11,902 nt of DNA. Source: Brevundimonas sp. UBA5713. Lineage in GTDB: Bacteria; Pseudomonadota; Alphaproteobacteria; Caulobacterales; Caulobacteraceae. Below the pieces are notes generated by a model that was not told the DNA's origin, ran no database searches, and saw only the letters and a list, made by a program, of their open reading frames with translations. The DNA lies in NCBI RefSeq assembly GCF_002419815.1, contig NZ_DIGV01000046.1, forward strand, positions 1 to 11,902, given 5' to 3'. Position numbers and translations under genes: made by a program. Within the stretch, counting starts at the first letter, position 1; every line of letters begins with the position of its first letter. This document shows positions 6,093 through 11,902 of this stretch, one piece after another.

Positions 6093-7421
6093 TCAGCCCC
6101 CCAACTGGACCTCGAGGGTTTCGCCGCCACGCAGCACCGACAACTCGGCTACGGATCCGTTCTGAAGCGCGCTGACAAAGCCCGAAAGATCGCCCACCGC
6201 ACGGCCATCGATGCGGGTGATGATATCCCCCGCCTTCAATTCGGCCGTGGCCGCATGGGTGCCTGCCTCGACCACGGCAATCTGCACGCCTTCCTTGGCA
6301 CGCTGTACCGTCAGGCCGCGCGCCATGGCCTGTGACGCGCCCAGCAGCGCCTGCCCCGTCAAAGGCTCCTGCACGCGCACCGAAGTCGTCATTTCCCGTC
6401 CATCGCGCAAATAGGTCAGCGGCAGACTGGCCCCCGGTGTCACGATACCCACAGAGGCGACCACCGACCCCCCGTTGGCCACCGGCCGGTTTTCCAGCCG
6501 CGTCACCACATCCCCGCGACGCAGGCCCGCCTGCTCGGCCGACGAGCCCGGGATCACATCATGCACCACCGCGCCGCGCACAATATTGAGGCCCAGCTCG
6601 CGTGCACGGGCGGCCGTCAGAGAGCCTACCGTCAGTCCCACCTGACCGCGTTTGACTTCTCCGTGGTCCAGCAACTGCGTGACTACAAAGTCCATAATGC
6701 GGGTCGGCACGGCAAAGGCGATGCCGTCATTACCGCCGCCGAAACCACCCGACAGGATCGAGGTGTTGATCCCGATCAGTCGCCCGCGACTGTCCAGCAG
6801 TGGTCCGCCCGAATTGCCCGAATTCACCGCGGCATCGGTCTGGATATAGTCTTCAATGGCATCGCCCATGCCGGAGCGGTTCAGCCCCGACACCACGCCC
6901 ATCGTCAGGGTCTGGTCCAGGCCCAGCGGATAGCCGACCGCAAAGGCCAGATCACCGCTGCGCAGAGTATCGGAATCCACGCGCTGAACCTGAGACAGGC
7001 CAGAGGCGGTCACCTTGAGCACGGCGATATCGGTCGCCTTGTCCGCGCCCACCAGTTCCGCATCGAACAGGCGACCATCAATCAGATCGATCGTGAAGTT
7101 GCGCCCGCCCTCGATCACGTGGTGGTTGGTGACCACAATGCCGTTCGCCGCGTCGATAATGACGCCCGAACCGCCTTGCAGCGCCTTGGGGCCTTCCGGC
7201 GTGCTGGAGCGTTCAGCCCCTAGCGTGGTGACCTTCACCACTGCGGGCAGAGCATGTTCGATGCCCCCGGCAAAAGAGAACACGCCCCGACGCGCATCAT
7301 AGGTCAGGTTGGCCGGTGCGCTCTGAGCCATCGCCTGCTGCGACATGGTGCCCCACATGGGCACTGCCATAGTGGCCGCCACGAGGGCCGGAACAGCAGC
7401 AGACAAGGGTTTAAATGACAT
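6093..7421 (-). CDS. Periplasmic DegP/DegQ-type serine protease with two PDZ domains
   Basis: HtrA-family protease acting on unfolded envelope proteins in the periplasm; 442 residues. The ATG at 7419-7421 is chosen because it starts the signal peptide (MSFKPLSAAVPALVAATMAV, cleavage likely after AMAQS near 34) and has GGAG 6 nt upstream; an earlier ATG near 7460 would add 13 residues before the signal. The chymotrypsin-like domain spans about 50-250 with the triad His101 (VVTNHHVIEGG), Asp131 (ATDIAVLKV) and Ser204 (NSGNSGGPLL). PDZ1 lies at about 262-350 (VIPGSSAEQAGLRRGDVV) and PDZ2 at about 365-442 (AELKAGDIITRIDG). The protein stops right after PDZ2, as in DegQ. The LA loop that is long in DegP is short here. 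It is divergent from the DUF3313 lipoprotein over 118 bp, so shared envelope-stress control is possible but not shown. DegP versus DegQ naming is uncertain. Confidence 0.93.
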   Translation of the reverse strand: MSFKPLSAAVPALVAATMAVPMWGTMSQQAMAQSAPANLTYDARRGVFSFAGGIEHALPAVVKVTTLGAERSSTPEGPKALQGGSGVIIDAANGIVVTNHHVIEGGRNFTIDLIDGRLFDAELVGADKATDIAVLKVTASGLSQVQRVDSDTLRSGDLAFAVGYPLGLDQTLTMGVVSGLNRSGMGDAIEDYIQTDAAVNSGNSGGPLLDSRGRLIGINTSILSGGFGGGNDGIAFAVPTRIMDFVVTQLLDHGEVKRGQVGLTVGSLTAARARELGLNIVRGAVVHDVIPGSSAEQAGLRRGDVVTRLENRPVANGGSVVASVGIVTPGASLPLTYLRDGREMTTSVRVQEPLTGQALLGASQAMARGLTVQRAKEGVQIAVVEAGTHAATAELKAGDIITRIDGRAVGDLSGFVSALQNGSVAELSVLRGGETLEVQLGG

Positions 7422-7539
7422 AGATGGCTCCAGTCGCGTGACTTGCGTCGTGGGTAACAAACTGAACTTAGTCCCCCCCTACGCGATCCGGAAAGGGCTG
7501 TTCGACATATACGGACAGAACAACGGTAGGAGAGCGCCC

Positions 7540-8415
7540 ATGTTCCCGTCCCGCATTCGGTCTTCGCTACTGGCGTTGACCGCGACTGGATCGCTGATCG
7601 GACTATCCGCCTGTGCCACTGCCGAGACCACACGCACCGGCTTTCTGAGTGACTATAGCAAGCTGCAAGAACGCACCGACACGGTGCGGGCCAAGGTGGC
7701 GCAGTACCGCGACGACAGCCTGCTGAACACGGTCCGCGCCATCTGGATCGAGCCGACCGTACTGGCCGGAAATATCGCCGAAGGTTTCTCTGAGGAAGAG
7801 AAGGACATCATCGTTCGCGAAATTGACCGGCGTATCTGCTTTGCCCTGTCCTCGCGTTTCCAGATCGTCGACCGGCAGGCCCCCGAGGCCGCCCGACTGC
7901 GCTCTGCCGCCAGCCGCATCGGCGCGACCGATGCGGTCGGCTCTTCGGCAGCAGCCGTCGCCGGCTTTTTCATCCCCGGCCCCATCAAGCTAAGGGCTCC
8001 CGGTTCCACGGGCGGATTGGCTGCCGAAGCCGAACTGTTGATGCCCGACGGTCGCCAAGCCGCCGCCGTGGTTTGGGCACGTGATGCGCAGGTGGTGGGT
8101 ACAGAATCCCCCTCCCTGTCGCGCATCGGCGATGCCCACCAACTGACGGGGGCCTTTGCCCGGATTGTCGCCGAGGCCGTTACGCCGCAAGAGTCGCAAA
8201 CGATCGAGAACGAGAGCGACCCCTGTGCCCGCTTTGGTCCGCGCGTTCGTCCCGAGGGCTTTGTCAGCCGCTTTGTCACGGGCCTCTATACGCCAAGCCT
8301 AAGCGGCGCGACCGGTGATGGCAGCGACGACGACGCCCCTGCGACCGGGACGACGTCGCCTCAGACCTCGTCGCAGACTACGCCCCGGCCTGCGACGGAA
8401 CCTCGTACGGACTGA
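7540..8415 (+). CDS. DUF3313-type lipoprotein
   Basis: Predicted lipoprotein of 291 residues. The N-terminus MFPSRIRSSLLALTATGSLI leads to the lipobox LSAC, so Cys25 would be lipidated and the protein anchored in the envelope. Residue +2 is Ala, which favours the outer membrane. The mature part begins with TRTGFLSDYSKLQ (31-43), a hallmark of DUF3313 proteins, followed by AIWIEPTVLAG (67-77), a helix with DIIVREIDRRICFALSSRF (89-107) and a glycine/alanine-rich segment (125-165). The last 35 residues (about 257-291) are low-complexity Thr/Ser/Pro/Asp and probably disordered. The start is supported by AGGAG at 7528-7532, 7 nt upstream; longer in-frame starts would overlap the divergent protease. 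The family function is unknown. The stop lies 1 nt from the stop of the convergent GCDH gene with no terminator between. Confidence 0.82.
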   Translation: MFPSRIRSSLLALTATGSLIGLSACATAETTRTGFLSDYSKLQERTDTVRAKVAQYRDDSLLNTVRAIWIEPTVLAGNIAEGFSEEEKDIIVREIDRRICFALSSRFQIVDRQAPEAARLRSAASRIGATDAVGSSAAAVAGFFIPGPIKLRAPGSTGGLAAEAELLMPDGRQAAAVVWARDAQVVGTESPSLSRIGDAHQLTGAFARIVAEAVTPQESQTIENESDPCARFGPRVRPEGFVSRFVTGLYTPSLSGATGDGSDDDAPATGTTSPQTSSQTTPRPATEPRTD

Positions 8416-8416
8416 T

Positions 8417-9598
8417 TTAAAAGGCCGCTTCACCCGTGATGGCACGACCCAAGATCAGAGCGTGCACGTCATGTGCGCCCTCATAGGTGTTGACCGTCTC
8501 GAGGTTCATGGCGTGGCGCATCACATGCAGTTCGCCGGTGATACCGGCCCCGCCGTGCATGTCGCGGGCCTCGCGGGCGATGGCCAGCGCCTTGCCGCAG
8601 TTGTTGCGCTTCATCAGGCTGATGGCTTCCGGCACCCAGGCACCGGTGTCCAACAGACGGCCAAGAGCGTATGCGCCTTCAAAACCGAGGAAGATTTCGG
8701 TCTGCATATCGGCCAGCTTCTTTTGCACCAACTGGCGCGCCGACAGCGGGCGACCAAACAGGATGCGCTCGGCCACATAGTCGCGCGTGGCGTGCAGGCA
8801 GAACTCGGCGGCACCCATAGCGCCCCATGCGATGCCGTAACGGGCCTTGTTCAGGCAGGAGAACGGACCGCGCAGCCCCTGCACGCCCGGCAGGATGTTG
8901 GCTTCCGGCACGAAGACATCGTTCAAGCCGATGTCACCGGTAACCGAAGCGCGAAGCGACAGCTTGTCGCCGATCTTGCCCGTGGTGAAACCGTCGAAGT
9001 CACGCTCGACGATGAAGCCACGGATCTTGCCGTCCAGCTTGGCCCAGACAACCGCCAGATCTGAAATCGGCGAGTTGGTGATCCAGTATTTGCCGCCATT
9101 CAGGCGATAGCCGCCATCGACAGCCACCGCCGTCGTCTTCATCGAGGCTGGGTCCGATCCGCCGTCAGCCTCGGTCAGGCCAAAGCAGCCGATCAGTTCA
9201 CCCGCCGCCATCTTGGGCAGGTATTTCATCTTCTGCTCCTCGGAACCGAAGGCATAGATCGGGTACATGGCCAGTGAGGACTGCACCGACATGGCCGAGC
9301 GATAGCCGCTGTCGATGGCCTCGATCTCGCGGGCGATCAGGCCATAGGCCACATGGCTGGCTTCGGAACCACCATACTGTTCCGGCAGCATGGCCCCGAG
9401 GAAGCCCATCTCGCCCATCTCGGTCATAATGGCGCGGTCAAAGGTTTCGTCGCGGAAAGCGGCGACCACGCGCGGCAACAGCGATTCTCGCGCATAGGCC
9501 CGCGCTGCGTCCTGAACCATCCGCTCTTCATCCGTCAGGCGGCCCGTCAGATCAAAAGGGTCGTCCCAGCGGAAGGTTTTCGCGGATGCATCAGTCAT
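8417..9598 (-). CDS. gcdH: Glutaryl-CoA dehydrogenase (acyl-CoA dehydrogenase family)
   Basis: FAD flavoprotein that oxidises and decarboxylates glutaryl-CoA to crotonyl-CoA in lysine, tryptophan and glutarate breakdown; 393 residues, full length. The order is an N-terminal helical domain (about 20-135), a middle beta domain (136-235; FGLTEADGGSDPASM at 139-153 and YWITNSPISDLAVVWAK at 171-187 contact FAD), and a C-terminal helical domain (245-393). Glutaryl-specific marks are GYRSAMSVQSSL (98-109) with Arg100, equivalent to the substrate-carboxylate Arg of human GCDH, and TYEGAHDVHALILGRAITG (371-389) with catalytic Glu373. These match GCDH better than short- or medium-chain enzymes. GAGGAAA precedes the ATG by about 7 nt. 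No CoA-transferase (sugE/CaiB type) or LysR regulator, often neighbours of gcdH, is present here, so it appears to be a single-gene unit. Confidence 0.92.
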   Translation of the reverse strand: MTDASAKTFRWDDPFDLTGRLTDEERMVQDAARAYARESLLPRVVAAFRDETFDRAIMTEMGEMGFLGAMLPEQYGGSEASHVAYGLIAREIEAIDSGYRSAMSVQSSLAMYPIYAFGSEEQKMKYLPKMAAGELIGCFGLTEADGGSDPASMKTTAVAVDGGYRLNGGKYWITNSPISDLAVVWAKLDGKIRGFIVERDFDGFTTGKIGDKLSLRASVTGDIGLNDVFVPEANILPGVQGLRGPFSCLNKARYGIAWGAMGAAEFCLHATRDYVAERILFGRPLSARQLVQKKLADMQTEIFLGFEGAYALGRLLDTGAWVPEAISLMKRNNCGKALAIAREARDMHGGAGITGELHVMRHAMNLETVNTYEGAHDVHALILGRAITGEAAF

Positions 9599-9706
9599 GG
9601 CATTTCCTCAACAATTTTAATGCGATACCCGTCGCTCACGACGTTTTCATGCCGGTGCGACTACGGACCCCCTGTTATCCATGGCGGTTTAGGACAAAAT
9701 AGGCGG

Positions 9707-9727
9707 GTCGGGTAGGCCACTCCCGAC
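9707..9727. promoter_or_regulatory. Dyad upstream of the DUF6356 gene
   Basis: GTCGGG (9707-9712) and CCCGAC (9722-9727) with a 9-nt spacer lie 20 nt before the DUF6356 start. The dyad could be an operator or a 5' UTR hairpin. Apart from it, I see nothing certain in the 9599-9747 gap. Confidence 0.25.
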
Positions 9728-9747
9728 GCAACTTCCGGCTTTATTTC

Positions 9748-10014
9748 ATGTCTGACCGTTTCCACCGCCTGTTCAAAGAACACCCCCAAGAGGTTGGTGA
9801 AACCTATTTCGAGCACATGGCCGCCTCGCTGGGCTTTTGCGGAAAGCTGTTGAAACTGGCGGGATGCGCTTTCATTCACGCCGTGGTGCCCGGTTTGCAC
9901 AAATCCACCGTCTCCGATGCTGTCCGCGAGATGGAGCCCGGCATGACCCGACGTGCCAATGAGGCGCGCGAAGAGCGTATGCGCAATGCAGGCGTGTGGG
10001 ACGTGGGCCTGTAA
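9748..10014 (+). CDS. Small DUF6356-type protein, one hydrophobic segment
   Basis: 88 residues starting MSDRFHRLFKEHPQEVGETY. The pattern of HP.(x)VGE(S/T)Y near the N-terminus, EHMAAS, then a hydrophobic stretch LLKLAGCAFIHAVVPGLHKSTVSDAV (34-59) is that of the DUF6356 family, found mostly in Alphaproteobacteria. The hydrophobic part is about 18 residues and may sit in or on the inner membrane. The C-terminus is charged (ANEAREERMR). No function is known. The ATG at 9748 has no clear Shine-Dalgarno, but it fits the family start. The 149 bp before it separates the gene from the divergent GCDH gene. It appears to be transcribed alone and ends 21 bp before the stop of the convergent lipoprotein gene. 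Confidence 0.75.
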   Translation: MSDRFHRLFKEHPQEVGETYFEHMAASLGFCGKLLKLAGCAFIHAVVPGLHKSTVSDAVREMEPGMTRRANEAREERMRNAGVWDVGL

Positions 10015-10035
10015 TCCTTAGTCTGGCGTATCCAG

Positions 10036-10497
10036 TCAGCGGTAGAAGCCTTCAATCTGGCTGCCCATGCCACACAGGCGTGACGCCGCGCCGTGGTCTG
10101 TAACCATCACCCCTTCAGGCCCGATCTGTAGGTCGACCTTTAGCGGTGCGGGGCCGATGTCCTCCGCCGTGACCTCTCCATAAGGCACCACATGGCCGCG
10201 AATGCGATCGTCTGCGCCTTGCACGCCACGGATATGGACCGCGCAATCGGCGGGGGTGGCGGCTCCGTTCGGCTGCCCGCCAGCCACGAGCATGACACTG
10301 ACACGCGTACCGTCCCGGCTATAGCTCAGGACACCCTTTGAGGGGGCGGCGCGCTCGAACTCGGGCACCAATTCCTCTTCAATCGCCTGGACGGTGGCCG
10401 GCATCGATGTGGGGGCGGCGGCAACGGCTTCTTCCACTGCAGGGGGTTGCTCGCACGCTGCCAACACCAGCACCGGCAGCAGGATCAGATAGCGCAT
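10036..10497 (-). CDS. Small predicted lipoprotein of unknown function
   Basis: 153 residues not recognised as any named family. The N-terminus MRYLILLPVLVLAACEQPPA carries a very short signal with lipobox LAAC, making Cys15 the lipidated residue. A Pro/Ala/Glu-rich linker (about 16-50) follows, then a compact domain (about 55-153) containing SRDGTRVSVMLVAGGQPNG, DCAVHIRGVQG and a C-terminal RLCGMGSQIEGFYR. Two cysteines in the mature domain (about Cys110 and Cys142) could form a disulfide. The ATG at 10495-10497 is chosen because it makes the lipobox work and has AAGGAAG about 8 nt upstream; an upstream in-frame start would read through the end of the DUF2007 gene. It lies 19 bp after the DUF2007 gene on the same strand, so the two are probably co-transcribed. 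It may be an envelope protein; no activity can be inferred. Confidence 0.75.
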   Translation of the reverse strand: MRYLILLPVLVLAACEQPPAVEEAVAAAPTSMPATVQAIEEELVPEFERAAPSKGVLSYSRDGTRVSVMLVAGGQPNGAATPADCAVHIRGVQGADDRIRGHVVPYGEVTAEDIGPAPLKVDLQIGPEGVMVTDHGAASRLCGMGSQIEGFYR

Positions 10498-10516
10498 AGT
10501 CCACACTTCCTTCTCG

Positions 10517-10933
10517 TCACGACACGGCGGCCAGTACCGCCCCCAGAACCACCAAAGCCAACAGGACAAAGCCGATAATCTGCACCGGTCGCATGCGCCG
10601 CGGCAGGGTCGTGGCGGGATAGCCGGTCACCAACATGCCCATCAGGGCGATACCGCGTCCCATAGTGCGCGCTTGGGGTCGGGGGGCCAGCTCGTCCAGC
10701 GGTACCGGATCGGCAAACTCCCCGTCGCTGACCCTTGCCAACAAGTCCCGCGCCGCCTCCACCTGATCGGCTCTCCCCATAAGACGGATGCCCAAGGCGC
10801 GCTGCAGCAACGGGTTGATGGTGGTTTGAAACCGTTCGGTAACCGACACCTCTATGCCATGCGACGCCAGAAAGGCCGCCGCCAGATCGGCCTCGTACAC
10901 ATCGGTATAGCGTTCGATCTCGACCAAGCTCAT
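10517..10933 (-). CDS. DUF2007-domain protein with C-terminal membrane anchor
   Basis: 138 residues. The first about 70 (MSLVEIERYTDVYEADLAAA, then FLASHGIEVSVTERF and a QVEAARDLLARV helix) form a DUF2007-type signal-transducing-like alpha/beta fold, related in shape to small PII/ACT-like modules, with the typical pattern of a residue stretch that compares adjacent positions of a chain. A linker follows (75-92). There is a marginal hydrophobic stretch at 94-107 and a convincing transmembrane helix at about 117-137 (VQIIGFVLLALVVLGAVLAAV), giving a cytoplasmic domain tethered to the inner membrane if the topology is N-in. No strong Shine-Dalgarno precedes the ATG at 10931-10933. It is the first gene of a probable pair with the small lipoprotein 19 bp downstream. 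DUF2007 has no established biochemical function. Confidence 0.78.
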   Translation of the reverse strand: MSLVEIERYTDVYEADLAAAFLASHGIEVSVTERFQTTINPLLQRALGIRLMGRADQVEAARDLLARVSDGEFADPVPLDELAPRPQARTMGRGIALMGMLVTGYPATTLPRRMRPVQIIGFVLLALVVLGAVLAAVS

Positions 10934-10959
10934 GGGCCGACTATGGCGAGGTGCGGCCC

Positions 10960-10994
10960 AAAAGAAAACGGCGGCACCCGAAGATGCCGCCGTT
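10960..10994 (-). terminator. Rho-independent terminator of the sucB transcript
   Basis: A perfect 10-bp stem, AACGGCGGCA (10967-10976) with TGCCGCCGTT (10985-10994), has an 8-nt loop. On the minus strand it is followed by TTTTCTTTT (complement of 10960-10968), placing it 22 nt after the sucB stop. The T-tract is on the minus strand only, so it terminates leftward transcription. Confidence 0.9.
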
Positions 10995-11016
10995 GTGACT
11001 TTCGTCAGGACCGGAC

Positions 11017-11902
11017 TTAGAGGTCCAGCAGAGCGCGCTGCGGGTCTTCCAGCAGCTGCTTGATGCGGACCAGGAAGGTCACGGCTTCCTTGCCGTCAAC
11101 GATGCGGTGATCGTAGCTGAGTGCCAGATACATCATCGGACGGATCTTCACTTCGCCGTTTACAGCCATCGGACGCTGCACGATGTTGTGCATGCCCAGA
11201 ATGCCCGATTGCGGAGCGTTCAGGATCGGGGTCGACATCAGCGAGCCATAGGTGCCGCCGTTGGTGATGGTGAAGGTACCACCTTGCATGTCGTCCATCT
11301 TCAGGGTGCCGTCACGGGCAGCCTTACCGAGGTTGGCGATACCCTTTTCGATACCGGCCAGCGACAGGTCTTCGGCGTTACGCAGAACCGGAACGACCAG
11401 GCCCTTGTCGGTGCCGACGGCGATGCCGATGTCGTAGTGGTTCTTGTAGATAATGTCGGTGCCGTCGATCTCGGCGTTGATGGCCGGGATTTCTTTCAGG
11501 GCGGCGACAACAGCCTTGGTGAAGAAGGACATGAAGCCCAGCTTCACGCCGTGAGCCTTCTCGAACTGCTCTTTGTATTGAGCGCGAAGAGCCATGACGT
11601 TGGTCATGTCCACTTCGTTGAAGGTGGTCAGCTGCGCGGCAGTATTTTGCGACTCTTTCAGGCGACGGGCGATGGTCTGGCGCAGGCGCGTCATCTTCAC
11701 GCGCTCTTCGCGCGGGGCCAGTTCACGCGGAGCCGACGGAGCAGCCGCAGCCGGAGCCGCCGAAGCGGCACCGATGGCGGCAATTGCGTCAGCCTTGGTG
11801 ATGTTGCCCTTCGGACCCGAAGCAGCGATCGAGGACGGGTTCAGATTGTTTTCCGAAACCACGCGCTGGACCGACGGCGACAGGTGTGCGCCCGAAGCAG
11901 CC
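11017..11902 (-). CDS. sucB: 2-Oxoglutarate dehydrogenase E2 (dihydrolipoyl succinyltransferase), C-terminal part
   Basis: Core of the 2-oxoglutarate dehydrogenase complex, transferring the succinyl group from the lipoyl arm to CoA in the TCA cycle. The frame is open to the right window edge and gives 294 residues; the lipoyl domain lies outside. The visible N-terminus AASGAHLSPSVQRVVSENNL (residues 1-20) is the peripheral-subunit-binding domain that holds E1 or E3, ending near ITKADAIAAI (about 37-46). An Ala/Pro-rich linker (about 48-65) follows, then the catalytic domain to the end. The active-site motif YDHRIVDGKEAV carries His265 and Asp269, four apart as in E. coli SucB, and the end LLEDPQRALLDL is typical of SucB rather than the pyruvate or branched-chain E2. 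A GTG at 11860-11862 is not a real start because the binding domain continues upstream of it. The terminator follows closely, so no sucD/lpd-type gene is attached downstream. Confidence 0.94.
   Translation of the reverse strand, partial: AASGAHLSPSVQRVVSENNLNPSSIAASGPKGNITKADAIAAIGAASAAPAAAAPSAPRELAPREERVKMTRLRQTIARRLKESQNTAAQLTTFNEVDMTNVMALRAQYKEQFEKAHGVKLGFMSFFTKAVVAALKEIPAINAEIDGTDIIYKNHYDIGIAVGTDKGLVVPVLRNAEDLSLAGIEKGIANLGKAARDGTLKMDDMQGGTFTITNGGTYGSLMSTPILNAPQSGILGMHNIVQRPMAVNGEVKIRPMMYLALSYDHRIVDGKEAVTFLVRIKQLLEDPQRALLDL

Noticed and set aside
6561..7223. Plus-strand open frame opposite the Deg protease
   Set aside because: It is antisense to a gene with catalytic triad and signal peptide; shadow composition.
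7499..7522. SOS (LexA) operator at TGTTC...GAACA
   Set aside because: The half-site spacing does not match the alphaproteobacterial GTTC-N7-GTTC or GAAC-N7-GAAC form.
1..11902. CRISPR array, insertion sequence, phage or defence system
   Set aside because: No regularly spaced repeats, transposase, integrase or terminal inverted repeats were seen; gene content is core metabolism and housekeeping.

Overview
The window reads as ordinary, gene-dense core chromosome of an alphaproteobacterium. The GC-rich composition, the HslV N-terminal extension, the FabA/FabB pair, the DUF6356 and DUF3313 proteins and the SucB-type E2 together suggest Caulobacterales (Brevundimonas-like). This is inferred from protein character only, because no rRNA or marker tree is available here. 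I see no mobile element, phage gene, tRNA, rRNA, CRISPR array or defence system.

Layout from left to right. (1) Positions 1-1407, minus strand: the ATP-dependent protease HslVU, with hslV (850-1407) upstream of hslU, which is cut by the window edge. The 96-bp gap between them carries two GC-rich hairpins. (2) 1480-2253, plus strand: a MoeB/ThiF/HesA-type sulfur-carrier adenylyltransferase, divergent from hslV. It is convergent with a minus-strand D-2-hydroxyacid dehydrogenase (2254-3240), and their stop codons abut to form TGATCA. (3) 3299-3874, plus strand: an exported SH3-domain protein. (4) 4017-5810, plus strand: the fabA-fabB operon for unsaturated fatty acid synthesis. It is followed by a 282-bp intergenic region with nested inverted repeats, a rod-like fold that pairs best as plus-strand RNA, and a very strong bidirectional terminator. 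(5) 6093-7421, minus strand: a periplasmic DegP/DegQ-type serine protease with two PDZ domains, divergent from a DUF3313 lipoprotein (7540-8415, plus). (6) 8417-9598, minus strand: glutaryl-CoA dehydrogenase. (7) 9748-10014, plus strand: a small DUF6356 protein. (8) 10036-10933, minus strand: a probable two-gene unit of a DUF2007 membrane-anchored protein and a small lipoprotein of unknown function. (9) 11017-11902, minus strand: the C-terminal two thirds of the 2-oxoglutarate dehydrogenase E2 subunit (sucB/odhB), with a clear intrinsic terminator.

The genes form independent short units rather than one pathway. Themes are protein quality control (HslVU in the cytoplasm, the Deg protease in the periplasm), envelope proteins (SH3 protein, two lipoproteins, DUF2007 and DUF6356 proteins) and central or lipid metabolism (FabAB, GCDH, the 2-oxoglutarate dehydrogenase E2, a 2-ketoacid reductase). 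GCDH and the 2-oxoglutarate dehydrogenase E2 could be linked loosely through lysine/glutarate catabolism and the TCA cycle, but their spacing does not suggest co-transcription. The least explained sequence is the fabB-protease intergenic region (5811-6092), followed by the DUF2007/lipoprotein pair.
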